This document shows positions 38,463-40,130 of a stretch of 40,130 nt of DNA, one piece after another (the stretch's first letter is position 1; every line of letters starts with the position of its first letter). Made by a program: the position numbers and the translations under genes. Under the pieces are notes generated by a model. That model made no database searches and was not told where the DNA came from. It worked only from the letters and a program-made list of their open reading frames with translations. This stretch comes from Gemmatimonadota bacterium (GTDB taxonomy: Bacteria; Latescibacterota; UBA2968; UBA8231): positions 1 to 40,130 of the forward strand of contig JABHDC010000001.1 of NCBI GenBank assembly GCA_018673255.1. The letters run 5' to 3'.

Positions 38463-39102
38463 GAGGAAGAGTCGTTCCGGGCTCGGTGGGTGATCTGGCT
38501 TCAGGTTCGACGCAGTGGGAGGCAGAATAGATCCCCGACCCACCAACTTGGGGCCGGATCCTCGTGGCACACTATGTCGTGGATGGCGTATACGGACAGT
38601 ACGGCACAGCCCGTATGCGTCCACCAACGCAAGACGCAGTGCACGCCGGCAATCGGCCCTAAAGGCTTGTACTGAAATCAGTTAGGATGTGCGTGGGTGT
38701 CGAAGATAACCGGCCCCGTGGGGCGGGTCAAGGACCACAGGCACCCGGTCAAGGACCACAGGAAACTGGTCAAGGACCACAGGCGACTAAGCCAAGGACC
38801 ATCACCAACGGGTGGGCCCTCAGCGACTCACGAATAGATCGTGAGGAAGATTCCGGGGGGCGAACCACGGCAGACAGAGGGGCCTAAGTCAGGGCTCGAG
38901 ATTCACTGACATCCGAGCGGGTCAGCGATCGCCGTGTCGCTCAGAGGCTGCCCCGTCACCAGATAGCCCTGTTGCAGAAAGGTCTGCACCAGCGGTGGGG
39001 GCGTCGATTGGTGTGAATCAGATATCAATTCCATGTAGCGTCCAGAGGAGATGGCCGGTCCCTGGTCCCCTTTACTATCGGCAGACCCTCTCACCTCGCC
39101 AG
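38463..39102. other. 640-bp intergenic region with no confident gene
   Basis: The region lies between the ftsH start and the methyltransferase stop, both on the minus strand, so it should hold the ftsH promoter; I see no convincing -35/-10 pair. A weak ATACGG/CCGTAT dyad lies at 38590-38616. A 21-bp tandem repeat occupies 38726-38788. On the minus strand a short frame from ATG 39034 to 38903 could encode 43 aa (MELISDSHQSTPPPLVQTFL...), with GGA upstream, but nothing else supports it. A plus-strand frame at 38687-38887 reads through the repeats and is probably incidental. Confidence 0.5.
38726..38788. repeat. 21-bp tandem repeat, three full copies plus a partial fourth
   Basis: Three consecutive units begin GGTCAAGGACCACAGG and differ only in the last five bases (CACCC, AAACT, CGACT). 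A degraded fourth unit with CCAAGGACCA follows at about 38789-38806. The length is a multiple of three; in one plus frame it would read as GQGPQAP-type heptapeptides. Each unit contains GGTC...GACC, a small dyad. It lies upstream of ftsH. Confidence 0.85.
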
Positions 39103-39900
39103 TTATTCAGTGATTGGGCGCACACTCGGGGTGGGTTTCTCCACAACAAAGAATCGCTCACCATCTTCGAAGGTTCCCCGACGACTCCAGGGGCGTCCAC
39201 GCTCCAGGCGCTGGCGCGAGTTGAACGTGACCAACTCGAAGCCTGCCTGCAAGAACAGGCCACGCCATCGCGCCGGCGGCCATACCTGGAGGTATGGTGC
39301 CTCCTCGATGTCGTCGTCGAGGAAGCGCTCCCCCAGTTCCTGCTCACGAACCGGCAAGCCGAGTACGGTTCGGCCGAGGAAACGGAGGAAGGCCCGCAGT
39401 CGCATCGGCACGTGGATATTGAAGGCAAACAGAGAGTGCACGCAGACGATGAATCGTCCACCGGGGCGAAGCACACGGTAGGCCTCTTCAACAACGGCCC
39501 GTTTGCCCTGGAGTCCCGGGACCAGTTCGATCCCATTGTAGCAGAACAAGACGCTGTCGAAACTCTCGTTCGGGAAGCCCAGGGTCGTGGCGTCACCAAC
39601 ATCGAAGGAGAGTTGGCCCGCGACATCGCCTGCATACCGTGCTTGTTCGCGTGCGGCAGCCACCATGCCTGCACTGACGTCGATCCCGACTACATCCAGG
39701 CCCATCTCCGCCAGTGGAATGGCCACACGACCGGCGCCACAACCCAGGTCCAGAACACGGGCACCATCCGGCACGTGTTCGGCGATCAGTGCTTCCTCGG
39801 AGGGCCACAGCCCGATACGCACATACCGCGTCACGATCTGTGCGTCCTCGTAGGACGTACGGATCATCGTGCGCAGGGCCTCGTAGCGCTCTTCGTCCAT
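39103..39900 (-). CDS. Class I SAM-dependent methyltransferase
   Basis: A Rossmann-fold methyltransferase that uses S-adenosylmethionine. Motif I is VLDLGCGAGRVAIPLAEMG, with the acidic end of strand 2 in VVGIDVSAGMV, motif II/III in SFDVGDATTLGFPNESFDSV, and the post-motif YRVLRPGGRFIVCVHS. The 265-aa product is of normal size with a C-terminal substrate domain of unknown specificity (small molecule, quinone or lipid). It starts 40 bp after the E2 acyltransferase stop on the same strand, so the two may be co-transcribed. ATG 39900 has no clear ribosome binding site. Confidence 0.9.
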   Translation of the reverse strand: MDEERYEALRTMIRTSYEDAQIVTRYVRIGLWPSEEALIAEHVPDGARVLDLGCGAGRVAIPLAEMGLDVVGIDVSAGMVAAAREQARYAGDVAGQLSFDVGDATTLGFPNESFDSVLFCYNGIELVPGLQGKRAVVEEAYRVLRPGGRFIVCVHSLFAFNIHVPMRLRAFLRFLGRTVLGLPVREQELGERFLDDDIEEAPYLQVWPPARWRGLFLQAGFELVTFNSRQRLERGRPWSRRGTFEDGERFFVVEKPTPSVRPITE

Positions 39901-39940
39901 TGGATATCAGGGCGGCCGCTCGGGGAGCAAGCCGGGGAGC

Positions 39941-40130
39941 TCAGGCCAGCAGGGCGGGAGACTGCAGGATGTCACGCAGGTGCTGAAGGAATCGTGCCCC
40001 CATAGCCCCATCGATGGCGCGATGATCGGCGGCCAGATTCAGACTCAGCATGGGACGCACCCCCATGGCCCCCGCCTCATCAACGGGTACCACACGTCGT
40101 TCCACAGCACCGACGGCGAGAATGGCGACC
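39941..40130 (-). CDS. 2-oxoacid dehydrogenase E2 acyltransferase, C-terminus only
   Basis: The window ends inside this gene. The 62 visible residues match the C-terminal catalytic domain of dihydrolipoamide acyltransferases: VAILAVGAVERRVVPV, RPMLSLNLAADHRAIDGAMG and ARFLQHLRDILQSPALLA before the TGA at 39941. The catalytic His is in DHR, with the Asp of IDG close by. The enzyme transfers acyl groups from lipoyl domains to CoA in the pyruvate, 2-oxoglutarate or branched-chain complex; which one cannot be told from the fragment. Confidence 0.93.
   Translation of the reverse strand, partial: VAILAVGAVERRVVPVDEAGAMGVRPMLSLNLAADHRAIDGAMGARFLQHLRDILQSPALLA

Noticed and set aside
38687..38887. 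66-codon plus-strand frame with GQGPQ heptapeptide repeats
   Set aside because: The repeats come from the 21-bp tandem array; there is no ribosome binding site and the flanking sequence lacks coding character.

Overview
The window comes from a GC-rich bacterium with compact, tightly coupled genes and frequent GTG/TTG starts. I recognise no 16S or other phylogenetic marker. Two features point to the FCB side of the tree, with a Latescibacterota-like lineage as my best guess: a very short basic protein of the AURKAIP1/COX24 (mS38-like) type next to an HU/IHF gene, and several OPT-like/DUF6785 membrane proteins beside LarA-like, SDR and sugar-isomerase genes. This assignment is inference.

Layout. 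1-3080: on the minus strand, a 47-aa unknown protein, mreB, mreC, an HU/IHF-family gene, a 31-aa basic protein overlapping the HU 3' end, and a tRNA-Arg(CCG) cut by the window edge. 3081-6058 (+): a charged unknown protein, a TPR lipoprotein, an unknown lipoprotein and a COG4324-type aminopeptidase lipoprotein. 6060-7799 (-): a TMTC-like membrane/TPR protein. 7996-16254 (+): a TatT-type TRAP transporter (TatT, DctP, DctQ, DctM) coupled to a ManD/RspA-like enolase-superfamily protein, an MltB-like transglycosylase, a DASS-type anion transporter and a polysaccharide deacetylase. 16365-20692 (+): purB, a pyrH-like kinase, cysC, a divergent hisI and a YbhN-type membrane protein.

20689-30189 (-): three overlapping genes for very large membrane proteins. 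These are a DUF6785 OPT-like protein, a 1546-aa fusion of an M28-peptidase-like ectodomain with degenerate zinc ligands to an FtsX-type permease, and a 905-aa OPT-like transporter with a fibronectin-like and DxDxDG-containing insert plus a C/C/C/H motif. An M42-type aminopeptidase (30315, +) diverges from them. This unit is the best candidate for an undescribed system; a role in peptide or envelope transport/sensing is inference.

31488-36351: SDR, LarA-like, xylose-isomerase-like barrel and MFS genes (-), then a RidA-family gene (+); it looks like a small sugar-acid/hydroxy-acid catabolic cluster. Two copies of a palindromic MITE-like element (162 bp and 78 bp) lie exactly between convergent gene ends here. 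36456-40130 (-): ftsH, a 640-bp region with no clear gene but a 21-bp tandem repeat, a methyltransferase and the C-terminus of a 2-oxoacid dehydrogenase E2 acyltransferase.
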